NCBI GenBank assembly: GCA_910575725.1
Contig: CAJTFE010000006.1
Span: forward strand, 581 to 64,580
Direction of reading: 5' to 3'
DNA length: 64,000 nucleotides
DNA from: Clostridia bacterium
GTDB lineage: Bacteria; Bacillota; Clostridia; Lachnospirales; Lachnospiraceae
Shown: in pieces, positions 7,632-16,721 of the stretch
How positions within the stretch are numbered: the first letter of the stretch is position 1
Layout of the letters: each line of letters begins with the position of its first letter
Translations under genes and position numbers: made by a program
Notes under the pieces: model-generated
Seen by the model: only the letters and a program-made list of their open reading frames with translations
Database searches by the model: none
What the model was told of the DNA's origin: nothing

Positions 7632-8342
7632 ATGGGTATCTTAGACGGCATTGTGGAATGGATCGCCGAACAGGTGATGCACGGCCTTGACCTGATCACC
7701 ACCTCGGTCCTGGGGGCGCTGGGCTGCGACATGGCCGTGTTTCTCCGCTACTTTCCCGCCGCGGAGACCATGTATAAGGTCTTTGTAGCGCTGGCCATCG
7801 GCATCATCTTATTAAACTGGGTATGGCAGCTGTTCAAGAACTTCGGGCTGGGAGCCGGCATTGAAGCAGAGGACCCTGTGCGCCTGAGCATCCGTTCCGT
7901 CCTCTTCATCCTGCTGGCCTACTTCTCGGACGGCATCGTGGATACGGTCTTAAAGATCGGCGGCACCCCCTACCACTGGATCATGGATTCCGACCTGCCA
8001 GCTTTAAGCTTTGCCGATTTCAATTCGGTGATGTTATCCATCATCGGCGTCTGTGCCAACGGGGCGGTTGCCCTGATTGCCCTGGTTGTTGTGCTGGTGC
8101 TGGCATGGAACTACTTAAAGCTCCTTTTTGAAGCGGCGGAGCGGTATGTCCTCTTAGGGGTGCTGGTCTATACGGCGCCTGTGGCGTTTTCCATGGGAGC
8201 CTCCCAGTCCACCGCTAACATTTTTAAATCCTGGTGCCGGATGTTCGGCGGGCAGGTCTTCCTCCTGCTCATGAATGCCTGGTGCCTGCGCCTGTTCACG
8301 AGCATGGTCGGGGCTTTCATTGCGAACCCGCTTTCATTATGA
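7632..8342 (+). CDS. VirB6/TrbL-like T4SS inner-membrane protein
   Basis: 236 residues with five or six hydrophobic segments separated by short loops. The conserved-looking LLFEAAERYVLLGVLVYTAPVAFSMGAS region is typical of VirB6/TrbL proteins of Gram-positive ICEs. These form the membrane channel platform of the T4SS. ATG 7632 follows GGAAGGAG. It lies between the pilin and a signal-peptide protein, matching the usual order in such elements. Confidence 0.7.
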   Translation: MGILDGIVEWIAEQVMHGLDLITTSVLGALGCDMAVFLRYFPAAETMYKVFVALAIGIILLNWVWQLFKNFGLGAGIEAEDPVRLSIRSVLFILLAYFSDGIVDTVLKIGGTPYHWIMDSDLPALSFADFNSVMLSIIGVCANGAVALIALVVVLVLAWNYLKLLFEAAERYVLLGVLVYTAPVAFSMGASQSTANIFKSWCRMFGGQVFLLLMNAWCLRLFTSMVGAFIANPLSL

Positions 8343-8368
8343 GAGAGACGAAAGGAAGGATAATAACC

Positions 8369-9373
8369 ATGAAAAGATATAAAAAAGTATTGACTGCGGC
8401 CTTTCTGGTGGCACTCCTCCTCTGCCTGTCCTGCCAGACGGCCTTTGCCTTTTCGGAGAGCGATGCTCAGGCCCAGGTGGATGCGGCTGGCAGGGAAGCG
8501 GTATCAGGCAATGTCCTGGTCTGGTTTCTGTGCGCCATCGCCTTTTTGAAAGTGTCCCAGAAGATTGACTCCTTCATGTCCAGCCTGGGCGTCAACGTGG
8601 GGCATACGGGCGGTTCCATGATCGCGGAGGCCATGATTGCCGCAAGGGGCGTGGGCGCAGTCCGGAACTTTTCCCGCCAGCATTTCGGCGGCGGCCACAG
8701 CAGTTCATCTTCCCATGTGAGCGCAGGCTCCGGATCACCCGGCAGTCCGGGCGGATTCATGGCAGGCGGTCTTGCCGGGGTGGTCAGCCGGCAGGTCACA
8801 AACAGCGCCATCCGCACGGCTACTACCCACACGCAGGCAGACCGGCAGAGTGAGCGGACTTCCAAAACCGGGATCGGCGGCTTCGCATCCGCCGTATCCG
8901 CGGGCATTGGCGGAAACATGTATGCGTCTTCCGTTGCAAGGGGCGGCGATTTTGCCAACAGCGTGATTAGCACGGTGGCAACCGGAAGCATGGCGTCCGT
9001 GGGTTCCATGACCGGGGAAAAGGCAGCCCAGGCCCTCCACTCCTACATGGGCTATGCCGCCCTGGAAGAGGGCGCACAGCATGTACCTTCCTTTACCAAT
9101 GTAGAAATCGGAGGCGGGCGCATCACCGGCACGGAGATCTCCGAAGAACACCCGGAGGGCATTTCTTTTGGCATGTACCATGCGGACCAGTACACCCCGC
9201 CGGAAGGGGCATACGCCACCGTGCAGGCCGTGGATGGCACTTCCTGGTATAAGCAGTACGCGCAGGACACCGTGGAGAAGTCACCTTATATGGCGGCAGA
9301 CGGCTCTATCGCCTACAAAGAATCCATCGTGAAAAAGATGCCGCCGGCACCCAAAAGAAAGGACAGGTTATAA
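8369..9373 (+). CDS. Signal-peptide protein with Gly/Ser/Ala-rich region, T4SS operon
   Basis: 334 residues. ATG 8369 follows GAAAGGAAGG. The N-terminus is a signal sequence ending about CQTAFAF, followed by one more hydrophobic helix (VLVWFLCAIAFLKVSQKI) and a long Gly/Ser/Ala-rich, low-complexity middle (about residues 100-235). The C-terminal part is soluble. The position between VirB6 and the peptidase matches the TrbL-tail or mobile-element proteins of Clostridial ICEs. A role in the extracellular part of the transfer channel is inferred. The stop and the next start are adjacent (9373/9374). Confidence 0.55.
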   Translation: MKRYKKVLTAAFLVALLLCLSCQTAFAFSESDAQAQVDAAGREAVSGNVLVWFLCAIAFLKVSQKIDSFMSSLGVNVGHTGGSMIAEAMIAARGVGAVRNFSRQHFGGGHSSSSSHVSAGSGSPGSPGGFMAGGLAGVVSRQVTNSAIRTATTHTQADRQSERTSKTGIGGFASAVSAGIGGNMYASSVARGGDFANSVISTVATGSMASVGSMTGEKAAQALHSYMGYAALEEGAQHVPSFTNVEIGGGRITGTEISEEHPEGISFGMYHADQYTPPEGAYATVQAVDGTSWYKQYAQDTVEKSPYMAADGSIAYKESIVKKMPPAPKRKDRL

Positions 9374-10750
9374 ATGGCTGAACAACAGAAAAATGGGCTG
9401 GAAGAGACCCTGGAAACCGGCGCATCCGCGGCACACCTTGCCAGGGGCGCCCTGAAAGCGGGAAAGGCAGTATCCGGGGCCGCAAAAGGCGCTGCTGCAG
9501 GCGGCCCCTACGGGGCTGTGGCAGGAGCGTTATGGGAAGGGCGGAAAACCATTGGAAAGTTTGCGGCGGCAGCCGCTGTGCTGTTGCTGCTCCCGGTGCT
9601 GTTTGTACTCATGCTGCCCGGCCTGCTCTTTGACGGCTTTTCCTCCGCCTTTTCTCCGGCAGACCCGAAAACGCCCATCTTAAACAGTGAAAACGCCATT
9701 ATAGAAAATGCCAACACCATCACCTATACCATCAGCACCATCCTGGGGGAAGGCATGGAGGATGTCATGGCACGGATTGAACGGGATTTTGCCGCCTCGG
9801 ACGGGGACGGCATGGAAGTCATCAACCCTTATGAGACAAGTCCTGTATATAATGCCAACCTGTTTGTCTCCCAGTACTGCGCGGCGAAGGAAAAAGACTT
9901 TGCGGAAATCTCCATTGCGGACATGGCAGCTGTCATGCGCCGGGGGAAATCCCATCTCTACTCCTACAGGCGGACGGAAGAAATCCGTGAGAAGACCGTG
10001 GAGGACCCTGAGACCGGGGAAGAAACCACCGTATCGGAGAAATGGATAATTTATACCATCTCTTACAATGGTGAAGATTATTTTGCTGACCAGGTATTTG
10101 CCCTTACAGATGAGCAGAAAAGCCTTGCTTCGGATTACGCACAAAATTTAAGCCTTTTTCTGGGAGACGGGCTTATACAGAACCTGGAAAACTGGGAAGG
10201 AAACAGCATTCCCTCCCTGGGCGATGTGCGTTTCACGGACGGGGGCACGGAGGTTGTCTATTTCAACCAGCTGGATGAACGCTATGCCGGGAAGCCCTAC
10301 GGCACCGACCACATCGGCGGCTACGGCTGCGGCCCGACATCTATGGCGATGGTGGTGTCCTCCCTGGCCGGCGAGACGGTGGACCCGGAACAGATGGCCC
10401 GGTGGGCGTATGAAAATGGCTACTGGTGCAAAGGCAGCGGCTCCTACCATGCCCTGATCCCCGGGGCGGCCGCACACTGGGGGCTTGCCGTTTCCGGCTG
10501 TTCCCCCTCGGAACCCCAGCGGATACTGGACGCCCTGGCAGACGGAAAGCTGGTAGTGGCCATTATGTCAAAGGGGCACTTTACAAACGGCGGCCACTTT
10601 ATCGTGCTGCGGGGAGTGCAGGACAGAAAGATCCTAGTGGCGGACCCCGCCAGCTACAGGCGGAGCGGACAGCTCTGGGACCTTTCCATTATTTTAAACG
10701 AAGCCAGCAGGCGTGCCGGCGCAGGCGGCCCCTTCTGGATCATCGGCTGA
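9374..10750 (+). CDS. Membrane-anchored C39-like cysteine peptidase of the transfer apparatus
   Basis: 458 residues. An Ala/Gly-rich N-terminus is followed by one TM helix (about residues 60-80), a 200-residue extracytoplasmic region, and a C-terminal C39-like peptidase (about 290-458). The peptidase shows GGYGCGPTSMAM with the catalytic Cys, GHFIVLRG with the His, and ADPAS with the Asp. Proteins of this position in Tn1549-type elements usually carry cell-wall hydrolases that open the peptidoglycan for the channel. A C39 fold cleaves peptides, so it may trim cell-wall stems or process a secreted protein instead. Directly follows the preceding gene. Confidence 0.7.
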   Translation: MAEQQKNGLEETLETGASAAHLARGALKAGKAVSGAAKGAAAGGPYGAVAGALWEGRKTIGKFAAAAAVLLLLPVLFVLMLPGLLFDGFSSAFSPADPKTPILNSENAIIENANTITYTISTILGEGMEDVMARIERDFAASDGDGMEVINPYETSPVYNANLFVSQYCAAKEKDFAEISIADMAAVMRRGKSHLYSYRRTEEIREKTVEDPETGEETTVSEKWIIYTISYNGEDYFADQVFALTDEQKSLASDYAQNLSLFLGDGLIQNLENWEGNSIPSLGDVRFTDGGTEVVYFNQLDERYAGKPYGTDHIGGYGCGPTSMAMVVSSLAGETVDPEQMARWAYENGYWCKGSGSYHALIPGAAAHWGLAVSGCSPSEPQRILDALADGKLVVAIMSKGHFTNGGHFIVLRGVQDRKILVADPASYRRSGQLWDLSIILNEASRRAGAGGPFWIIG

Positions 10751-10856
10751 ACCACCCTGCCGGAGTCCGGCCATGAAACCTGTTTACGGACGGTTCCGCT
10801 CTGCATTTACCCATGGCCGGAACTGACACACTGCGAAAGAGAGGTACTACTATTAC

Positions 10857-13800
10857 ATGAATAATCAAAATGACCATGATACCTATATCATCCCGCCGAA
10901 CTTTGTGGATACAGGCACATTTTTCGGCGGCATGTTCCGGGCAAGGAACGTGATTGAGGCCGGCATCCTGGCCGCTGTGACCGGGCTGCCGTCTTTCCTT
11001 CTCCTTCCCTTTAGCCTGACCGCACGGATCATCGTGCTGTGCCTGACTACCCTACCCCTTGTGCTGTTTGCCCTGATCGGCATATCGGGGGAAAGCCTGT
11101 CGTCTTTCCTGGTTATCTTCTTAAAATATATGAAGAACCGCCGTATCGTGGGCGGCGAAAGCCAGGAAACCATGCGGAAAGCTCCCCGCTCAAAAAGAGA
11201 AAGAAAAGAACACCGGAAAGGAAAACACTGCAGTGAGGAAATTACTGCATCAGAAGATGCTGCCCCAAATACAAAGCCAGCTGGGAAAAACACTTCCGGT
11301 AAAAATGACAGAATCGGCGGCATATCCGGCTGGAAGCGCAAAGGAGAAGATGATTTTCCTGCAGAGTTCGACCAGGTGAAAGGATATGAGATACGCCAAA
11401 AGCTCCGGCCCAGCCAGACACAGAAAAACCGGCAGGCCGGAGCGCAGACGAAAAAATCTTCCAAGGGAAACAAGAAGGTTTCGCAGAAAAATTCCGCTAA
11501 AAAGACCTCCAGGAAATCAAAAAAGCTGGAGGACAGAAACAGACAGAATAAAAAGAACCGCTCCCCCAGAAAACCGCTCCGTACACCGAAACCCCAGTTT
11601 ATCCACTTAAACCCGGTGGCGGACTATCTGCCCATCCGCAAGATAGAAAACGGCGTCATCTACACAAAAGACCACCGCTATGTGAAGGTGGTGGAGGTGA
11701 TCCCCATCAACTTCCTACTTAGGAGCGCACGGGAACAAAGAAGCATCATTTATTCCTTTGTTTCCTATTTAAAGATAAGCCCCGTAAAGCTCCAGTTCAA
11801 GGTGCTGACCCGGCGGGCGGACATCGGCCGCCACATGGACACAGTGCGCCGGGAGATGGCACAGGAGACCAACGAGCAGTGCCGACTCATGCAGGAGGAT
11901 TACCTGCAGTTCATCCAGCAGATCTGTTCCCGTGAAGCGGTAACGCGCCGGTTCTTCCTGATTTTTGAATATGAACCCTGGGGGAACGCAAGACGCACGG
12001 ACGAGGAAGGGGAAGCCATTGGTTCTTTGCAGTCCGCCGTCCATACCGCATCCAATTACCTGCGCCAGTGCGGGAATGAAGTGGTGCTGCCGGACAACGA
12101 GGACGAGTTTACCATAGATGTGCTCTATAACCTCCTGTGCCGGAAGGAAAGCGCCGCTAAGCCCCTCCCTGTCCGGGCAAAAGAGGTGGTGGCGCAGTAT
12201 CTGGCAAATGGAAGGGAGGCAGAAATCGACCATATCCCGGCCGGGGAATTTATCGCCCCAAAAAGTATTGATTTTACCCACGGAAGGTACATCTGCATTG
12301 ACGGGCTGTATTATGCCTACCTGCTGATTCCCTCGGACGGCTATAAGACCCATGTGCCGGCCGGCTGGCTCAGCCTGATGGTCAATGCCGGGGACGGAAT
12401 CGACCTGGACATGTTCCTCTCCCGCCAGCCCAAAGAGCGCATTATCCAGAAGGTGGGCCAGCAGCTCCGTATCAACCGCTCCCGGATCAAGGATGCCAGC
12501 GATACCAACACGGACTTTGACGATATCGACAGTGCCATCCGAAGCGGCTATTTCTTAAAAGAAGGGCTTGCCAATAATGAGGATTTCTACTTTATGAATC
12601 TTCTGGTCACCATTACGGCTCCCAATGAAGAGGACCTGGAATGGAAGGTCAGCGAGATGAAGAAGCTCCTGCTCTCCCAGGACATGCGGGTATCCTCCTG
12701 CCACTTCCGGGAAGAACAGGCTTTCCTTACCGCCCTGCCCCTGGTATCCGTGGACAAAGGGCTGTATGAGCGCAGCAAACGAAACCTCTTAACCGGGGGC
12801 GCGGCAAGCTGCTATCCCTTTACCAGTTATGAGATGTGTGATGACAACGGCATCCTTCTGGGGGTGAACAAATACAACAGTTCCCTGATTATTGTGGATA
12901 TCTTCAATTCCGCCGTCTACAAAAACGCGAACATGGCAATCCTGGGGACCTCCGGCGCGGGCAAGACCTTCACCATGCAGCTTATGGCCCTGCGGATGCG
13001 GCGCAAGGGAATCCCCATTTTTATCATCGCACCGTTAAAAGGGCATGAGTTCCACCGGGCCTGCGCCAACGTGGGAGGCGAATTTATCCAGGTCTCCCCG
13101 GCAAGCCCCCACTGTATCAACGTGATGGAGATCCGGCAGGTGGACCGCACCGTGAATGAACTGCTGGACGGCCCCGGCATCCAGCTCTCGGAACTGGCGG
13201 AGAAGATCCAGCGGCTCCATATCTTTTTCAGCCTGCTGATTCCGGACATGAACCATGAGGAGCGCCAGCTTCTAGATGAGGCCCTGATCCACACCTACAA
13301 CAAAAAGGGCATCACCCATGACAACGCTTCCCTGGCTGACCCCGAAAACCCGGAAAAGTACCGGGAAATGCCGGTACTGGGCGACCTTTATGAGATTTTA
13401 AAGAAATCCGCTGCCACCAGGCGTCTTGCCAATATCCTGAACCGTCTGGTGAACGGCTCCGCCAGCACCTTCAACCAGCAGACCAACGTGTCACTGGACA
13501 ATCAATATACCGTACTGGATATTTCCTCCCTGACCGGGGATCTGCTCACCGTGGGGATGTTCGTTGCCCTGGATTTTGTCTGGGACCGGGCCAAGGAAGA
13601 CCGTACCGAGGAAAAGACCATCTTCATTGACGAGTGCTGGCAGCTCTTATCCGGCGCCGGCGCCACGGGCACACGCCTTGCGGGGGATTTTGTCCTGGAG
13701 ATCTTCAAGACCATCCGGGGATACGGCGGCTCCGCCGTCTGTGCCAGCCAGGACCTGAATGACTTCTTTAACCTGGATGAGGGACGGTTTGGGAAAGGCA

Positions 13801-14063
13801 TCATCAACAACTCCAAGACCAAGATCATCCTGAACCTGGAGGATGACGAGGCCATGCGCGTGCAGAGCGCCCTCCATCTCTCCGACGCAGAGATCATGGA
13901 AGTCACCCACTTTGAACGGGGCAACGGCCTGATTAGCACCAACAACAATAACATCATGGTGGAGTTCAAGGCAAGCCCCCTGGAAAAAGACCTGATTACC
14001 ACGGACCGGAGGGAATTGAAGGATATCGTGGAGCGTATGCGCCGGCAGAATGAAGCCGGATAG
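10857..14063 (+). CDS. virB4: PrgI-VirB4 fusion, T4SS ATPase
   Basis: 1068 residues. Residues 1-100 resemble PrgI: a short polar N-terminus, then two closely spaced hydrophobic helices (about 33-75). Residues 105-245 form a Lys/Arg-rich, low-complexity linker. From about 245 onward is a VirB4/TraE ATPase with Walker A LGTSGAGKTFT (about 694-704) and Walker B TIFIDECWQLL (about 921-931). VirB4 powers assembly and substrate transfer at the inner membrane. PrgI is usually a separate gene, so this fusion is worth noting. A long-range inverted repeat (CCGGCCATG near 10767, CATGGCCGG near 10811) lies in the upstream gap. Confidence 0.85.
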   Translation: MNNQNDHDTYIIPPNFVDTGTFFGGMFRARNVIEAGILAAVTGLPSFLLLPFSLTARIIVLCLTTLPLVLFALIGISGESLSSFLVIFLKYMKNRRIVGGESQETMRKAPRSKRERKEHRKGKHCSEEITASEDAAPNTKPAGKNTSGKNDRIGGISGWKRKGEDDFPAEFDQVKGYEIRQKLRPSQTQKNRQAGAQTKKSSKGNKKVSQKNSAKKTSRKSKKLEDRNRQNKKNRSPRKPLRTPKPQFIHLNPVADYLPIRKIENGVIYTKDHRYVKVVEVIPINFLLRSAREQRSIIYSFVSYLKISPVKLQFKVLTRRADIGRHMDTVRREMAQETNEQCRLMQEDYLQFIQQICSREAVTRRFFLIFEYEPWGNARRTDEEGEAIGSLQSAVHTASNYLRQCGNEVVLPDNEDEFTIDVLYNLLCRKESAAKPLPVRAKEVVAQYLANGREAEIDHIPAGEFIAPKSIDFTHGRYICIDGLYYAYLLIPSDGYKTHVPAGWLSLMVNAGDGIDLDMFLSRQPKERIIQKVGQQLRINRSRIKDASDTNTDFDDIDSAIRSGYFLKEGLANNEDFYFMNLLVTITAPNEEDLEWKVSEMKKLLLSQDMRVSSCHFREEQAFLTALPLVSVDKGLYERSKRNLLTGGAASCYPFTSYEMCDDNGILLGVNKYNSSLIIVDIFNSAVYKNANMAILGTSGAGKTFTMQLMALRMRRKGIPIFIIAPLKGHEFHRACANVGGEFIQVSPASPHCINVMEIRQVDRTVNELLDGPGIQLSELAEKIQRLHIFFSLLIPDMNHEERQLLDEALIHTYNKKGITHDNASLADPENPEKYREMPVLGDLYEILKKSAATRRLANILNRLVNGSASTFNQQTNVSLDNQYTVLDISSLTGDLLTVGMFVALDFVWDRAKEDRTEEKTIFIDECWQLLSGAGATGTRLAGDFVLEIFKTIRGYGGSAVCASQDLNDFFNLDEGRFGKGIINNSKTKIILNLEDDEAMRVQSALHLSDAEIMEVTHFERGNGLISTNNNNIMVEFKASPLEKDLITTDRRELKDIVERMRRQNEAG

Positions 14064-14082
14064 CATACAGGATTACGCACCA

Positions 14083-14144
14083 TATACGCACGGATTACGC
14101 AATATTATTTTTATTACGTCTGCTATACGCACAGATTACGCAAT
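14083..14144 (+). repeat. TATACGCAC-GGATTACGCAAT direct repeats
   Basis: Two 21 bp copies start at 14083 and 14124 and differ at one position; their spacing of 41 bp is close to four helical turns. A partial third copy (GGATTACGCA) starts at 14070. They fill the gap between virB4 and the next gene. They look like binding sites for a dimeric DNA-binding protein, or decayed repeats; no binding protein is identified. Confidence 0.6.
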
Positions 14145-14226
14145 CGGAATACAGCCACGGCCCGATTCCCATACAGCTTTTATGCTGTCCAGGCTGCTCC
14201 GCAGACAAAAAAGGGAGGAAATTTTT

Positions 14227-14754
14227 GTGAAAACCAGAGCGGATATATACGGCCATGAGGCTACGGAACTGCTCCGGATCATATCCATGTATCCGGGGCT
14301 TTCAGAAAAACAGTTATGCCGGTTCTACCCGGATAGGGAGGATGTCACGAAAAACCTGCTCTCCCACTTATCCAGGCAGGGGCGCACCCGGCAGACGGAT
14401 ACCGGGGGCTATTTCCCATACAGGAATGACAGAACGGAAACGGATTCTGGCATGGTACGGGCGGCATGGGTACTGCTGGATTTTATCGACCGTGCGGAAT
14501 ACCACTCATCCAGTGAGTTCCCCGTGAAGATTGCCTTTTTCTCCGGCGGCGAGCTGTATGAGATCATCCATGCCGCTGCCGGGCAGGAAGCCATCGTCTC
14601 CCATGCCCTGCGCCAGAGCCGTGACAGCGGGAGCCGCCGTATCGTGCTGGTGGACAGCCCGGAACAGATCCCCTTGCTGGAATTTCCCGGAATTACCGGA
14701 TTCTGTACGGTGGATGCCGCCGGAAACGTAAGCTACTATAAAAAATCAACCTAA
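14227..14754 (+). CDS. DUF5697-like winged-helix protein
   Basis: 175 residues from GTG 14227, which follows AAGGGAGGA; the frame is open upstream to 14050 but that stretch is the repeat region. The N-terminal half (IISMYPGLSEKQLCRFYPDR, then LLSHLSRQGRTRQT) looks like a winged helix. The C-terminal half is alpha/beta with VKIAFFSGGELYEII. The assignment to DUF5697, an ICE-associated family, is from memory. A role as transfer-gene regulator or DNA-processing accessory is inferred. Confidence 0.6.
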   Translation: MKTRADIYGHEATELLRIISMYPGLSEKQLCRFYPDREDVTKNLLSHLSRQGRTRQTDTGGYFPYRNDRTETDSGMVRAAWVLLDFIDRAEYHSSSEFPVKIAFFSGGELYEIIHAAAGQEAIVSHALRQSRDSGSRRIVLVDSPEQIPLLEFPGITGFCTVDAAGNVSYYKKST

Positions 14755-14773
14755 AAAGATTGGAGGGATGTGA

Positions 14774-15436
14774 GTGGACCGAAAAATCATCTCACGTCGG
14801 ATCGCGGATATCCAGAACGGCCTTTCCCGGCTGGGAAGCCATATCTGCGCCATGGATTCCCTGGATATCCAGCGCTATCCGGAAAACTATGAAACCATGT
14901 CAACCGAAGCCGCCCTGCGGGCCGAAGGGATCGCCTGCCAGCTCAGGAATCTCCTCTACGCTTCCACCTCTGTCCCCAAGGCAGAGTACCTTGTGAAAGC
15001 CGGGGAAGTACACGGCATTGAGGTCAGCTGTGAAAACGGCATCCTGGAGGTAGCGATGCCCCGCCTGCTGCCCAAAAAGAAATCACGCCAGAGCAGCCTG
15101 TTCCTGATTGACCCGCTCCATGCCGTTCTGGGGCAGTATGCAAAGGAACACCCCCTGCCCCGGTTCCGGGAATGCGTGGTCTGCGTCTCCCATGTATATG
15201 ACCATGAACTGCCGGACTGGTGCCTTCTGGACTATGACAACCTGCAGCAGAAACAGATCCTGGACACCATCGCCCTGTATGTGATGGCGGATGACAGCGG
15301 GCTTTTATGTGACGCCTACAATACCACGGAACTTGGGGAGCAGAACGGCACCCGTATCTACATCATGGAAAAAAGCCGCTTTGCCGGATGGCTATCCGGC
15401 AGGGAAAAGGAGCTGAAATCCATATCGGATTTTTGA
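14774..15436 (+). CDS. Unknown ICE protein (possibly DUF6100)
   Basis: 220 residues beginning at GTG 14774 with TGGAGGGAT upstream. The N-terminal 70 residues are helical (ISRRIADIQNGLSRLGSHIC); the rest is soluble alpha/beta, with paired hydrophobic strands around ECVVCVSHVYDHEL. No TM segment or known catalytic motif is visible. It sits between two winged-helix genes in the T4SS operon. The DUF6100 label is a weak recollection; function unknown. Confidence 0.5.
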   Translation: MDRKIISRRIADIQNGLSRLGSHICAMDSLDIQRYPENYETMSTEAALRAEGIACQLRNLLYASTSVPKAEYLVKAGEVHGIEVSCENGILEVAMPRLLPKKKSRQSSLFLIDPLHAVLGQYAKEHPLPRFRECVVCVSHVYDHELPDWCLLDYDNLQQKQILDTIALYVMADDSGLLCDAYNTTELGEQNGTRIYIMEKSRFAGWLSGREKELKSISDF

Positions 15437-15599
15437 CCGTTTCCGGAAATTTTTTCCCCATATGCCGGGAATCCGGGAAACAACGAAACAAACGGCCTTT
15501 CCGAACAGGCTCCCGGCCGGAATCTACCGAAGTTTTCAGTCACCACGGTAAAAAACCGGGGAAATGCCGGCTCCGTGCCGGCCATAAGGAGGTGATCTT

Positions 15600-16721
15600 C
15601 TGCACGACAAAAACGACTTCCCGCGGGAAGGCACCATCAGCCGCCATCTGCTCGAACTGACCGCCGTATGCGGCGAATTCCCCCTCCCCCTGCTCCTGCG
15701 CATTCCCGGCAGCACCAGTTACAAAGAGTCCGTCATTACTTCCCTGAAAAAAGACGGTTTCCTCCGTACCTACTACCGGGACAAACTGCGCGGATACCGC
15801 CTGGGCCGGAGGGCAAAAAGTTTCCTGCTGGCGGAGAACCCGGAGCGGTTTTCGTTCTTCCTTACCGGGAACGGGGAGACCCATAAGCTAAAGAGCGAAT
15901 TTTCCCGCCGCCTGCGCCTGCACCGCGTCGCTGAAATCCTTGTTACCATGCAGAATGCGGGCATCCGGATCTTCCGGGATGAAAAGCCCGAAGTTTTCTC
16001 TGCCAGGGGTTCTCCCGTCCAGAGCCTGGATGCCCCGGCCTTTTACGGTTCCCGTGAGATTAAGGAGATCGGCATGGAAGCCGTAAAAATCCGAGGCTCC
16101 CGCATGGCCGGCGCGCTCCTTGCGCCATCCGGAATCTTTACCGTCTATAACGGAGATTCCTATACCATGAAATGGGACTACCGGGCGGAAATAAAAGTAC
16201 AGGTATTTTTAAAGCTCCTGCTGTGCTGCGAAAGGCTCCCCGGCCAGTACGCCCGGACGGAAGTTTCCGGGCTGCTCCTTGGGAACGGCCTGGAGGATTT
16301 TTACCAGATCCTTTCCGCCGCTGACACCGGCTCCCGCTGTTTCTTCTTACTGGACGGGAATTATGAGCATTTTTACTACCTGACTAACGACCATTACGGG
16401 GAAACGCTGTTAAAGCTCTTATGCGACCCGGTCAAAATAACGGAACTTGACAACCTGTTGAAGCATGGCTTTTCCCCAAAGGATGCGGGCCTTCCCATAG
16501 AGCATGATGCCCTGGACCAAAGCGGGCACCCGGTGCTGTTTGGCTACTTTCTGGATATCCCCCGCATCAACCGTTTCCACACGGCGCTCCAGCTCCAGGG
16601 GAGGAATGGAATCCTGATCTGCTTTGACTTTCAGAAAGAGGTTCTCCACCGCTTCTGCGGCGGACAGGCAGAGTTTTCCACCATCAGCTTTGAAAAATTT
16701 GAAAGGAGGTTTTTCCCATAG
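15600..16721 (+). CDS. Winged-helix protein with a CTG start codon
   Basis: 373 residues if started at CTG 15600, which follows a near-perfect AAGGAGGTGATCTT site. The frame upstream closes at TAA 15585 and contains no ATG, GTG or TTG. A later ATG at 15948 would remove a well-formed winged-helix domain (ISRHLLELTAVCGEFPLPLL, then SYKESVITSLKKDGFLRTYY). The rest is an alpha/beta domain resembling the DUF5697-type gene upstream. Function unknown; a DNA-binding role is likely. The stop overlaps the start region of the VirD4 gene. The start may be a mutated ATG or a true CUG start. Confidence 0.6.
   Translation: MHDKNDFPREGTISRHLLELTAVCGEFPLPLLLRIPGSTSYKESVITSLKKDGFLRTYYRDKLRGYRLGRRAKSFLLAENPERFSFFLTGNGETHKLKSEFSRRLRLHRVAEILVTMQNAGIRIFRDEKPEVFSARGSPVQSLDAPAFYGSREIKEIGMEAVKIRGSRMAGALLAPSGIFTVYNGDSYTMKWDYRAEIKVQVFLKLLLCCERLPGQYARTEVSGLLLGNGLEDFYQILSAADTGSRCFFLLDGNYEHFYYLTNDHYGETLLKLLCDPVKITELDNLLKHGFSPKDAGLPIEHDALDQSGHPVLFGYFLDIPRINRFHTALQLQGRNGILICFDFQKEVLHRFCGGQAEFSTISFEKFERRFFP

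Noticed and set aside
8234-8368. N-terminal extension of the signal-peptide gene at 8369
   Set aside because: It overlaps the VirB6 gene; ATG 8369 has a ribosome site and begins a clean signal peptide.
14067-14144. CRISPR-like array
   Set aside because: Only two near-identical repeats and a partial third, with unequal spacing and no cas genes.
15948-16721. Winged-helix gene starting at ATG 15948
   Set aside because: The upstream frame is open, protein-like and preceded by a near-perfect ribosome site at 15600.
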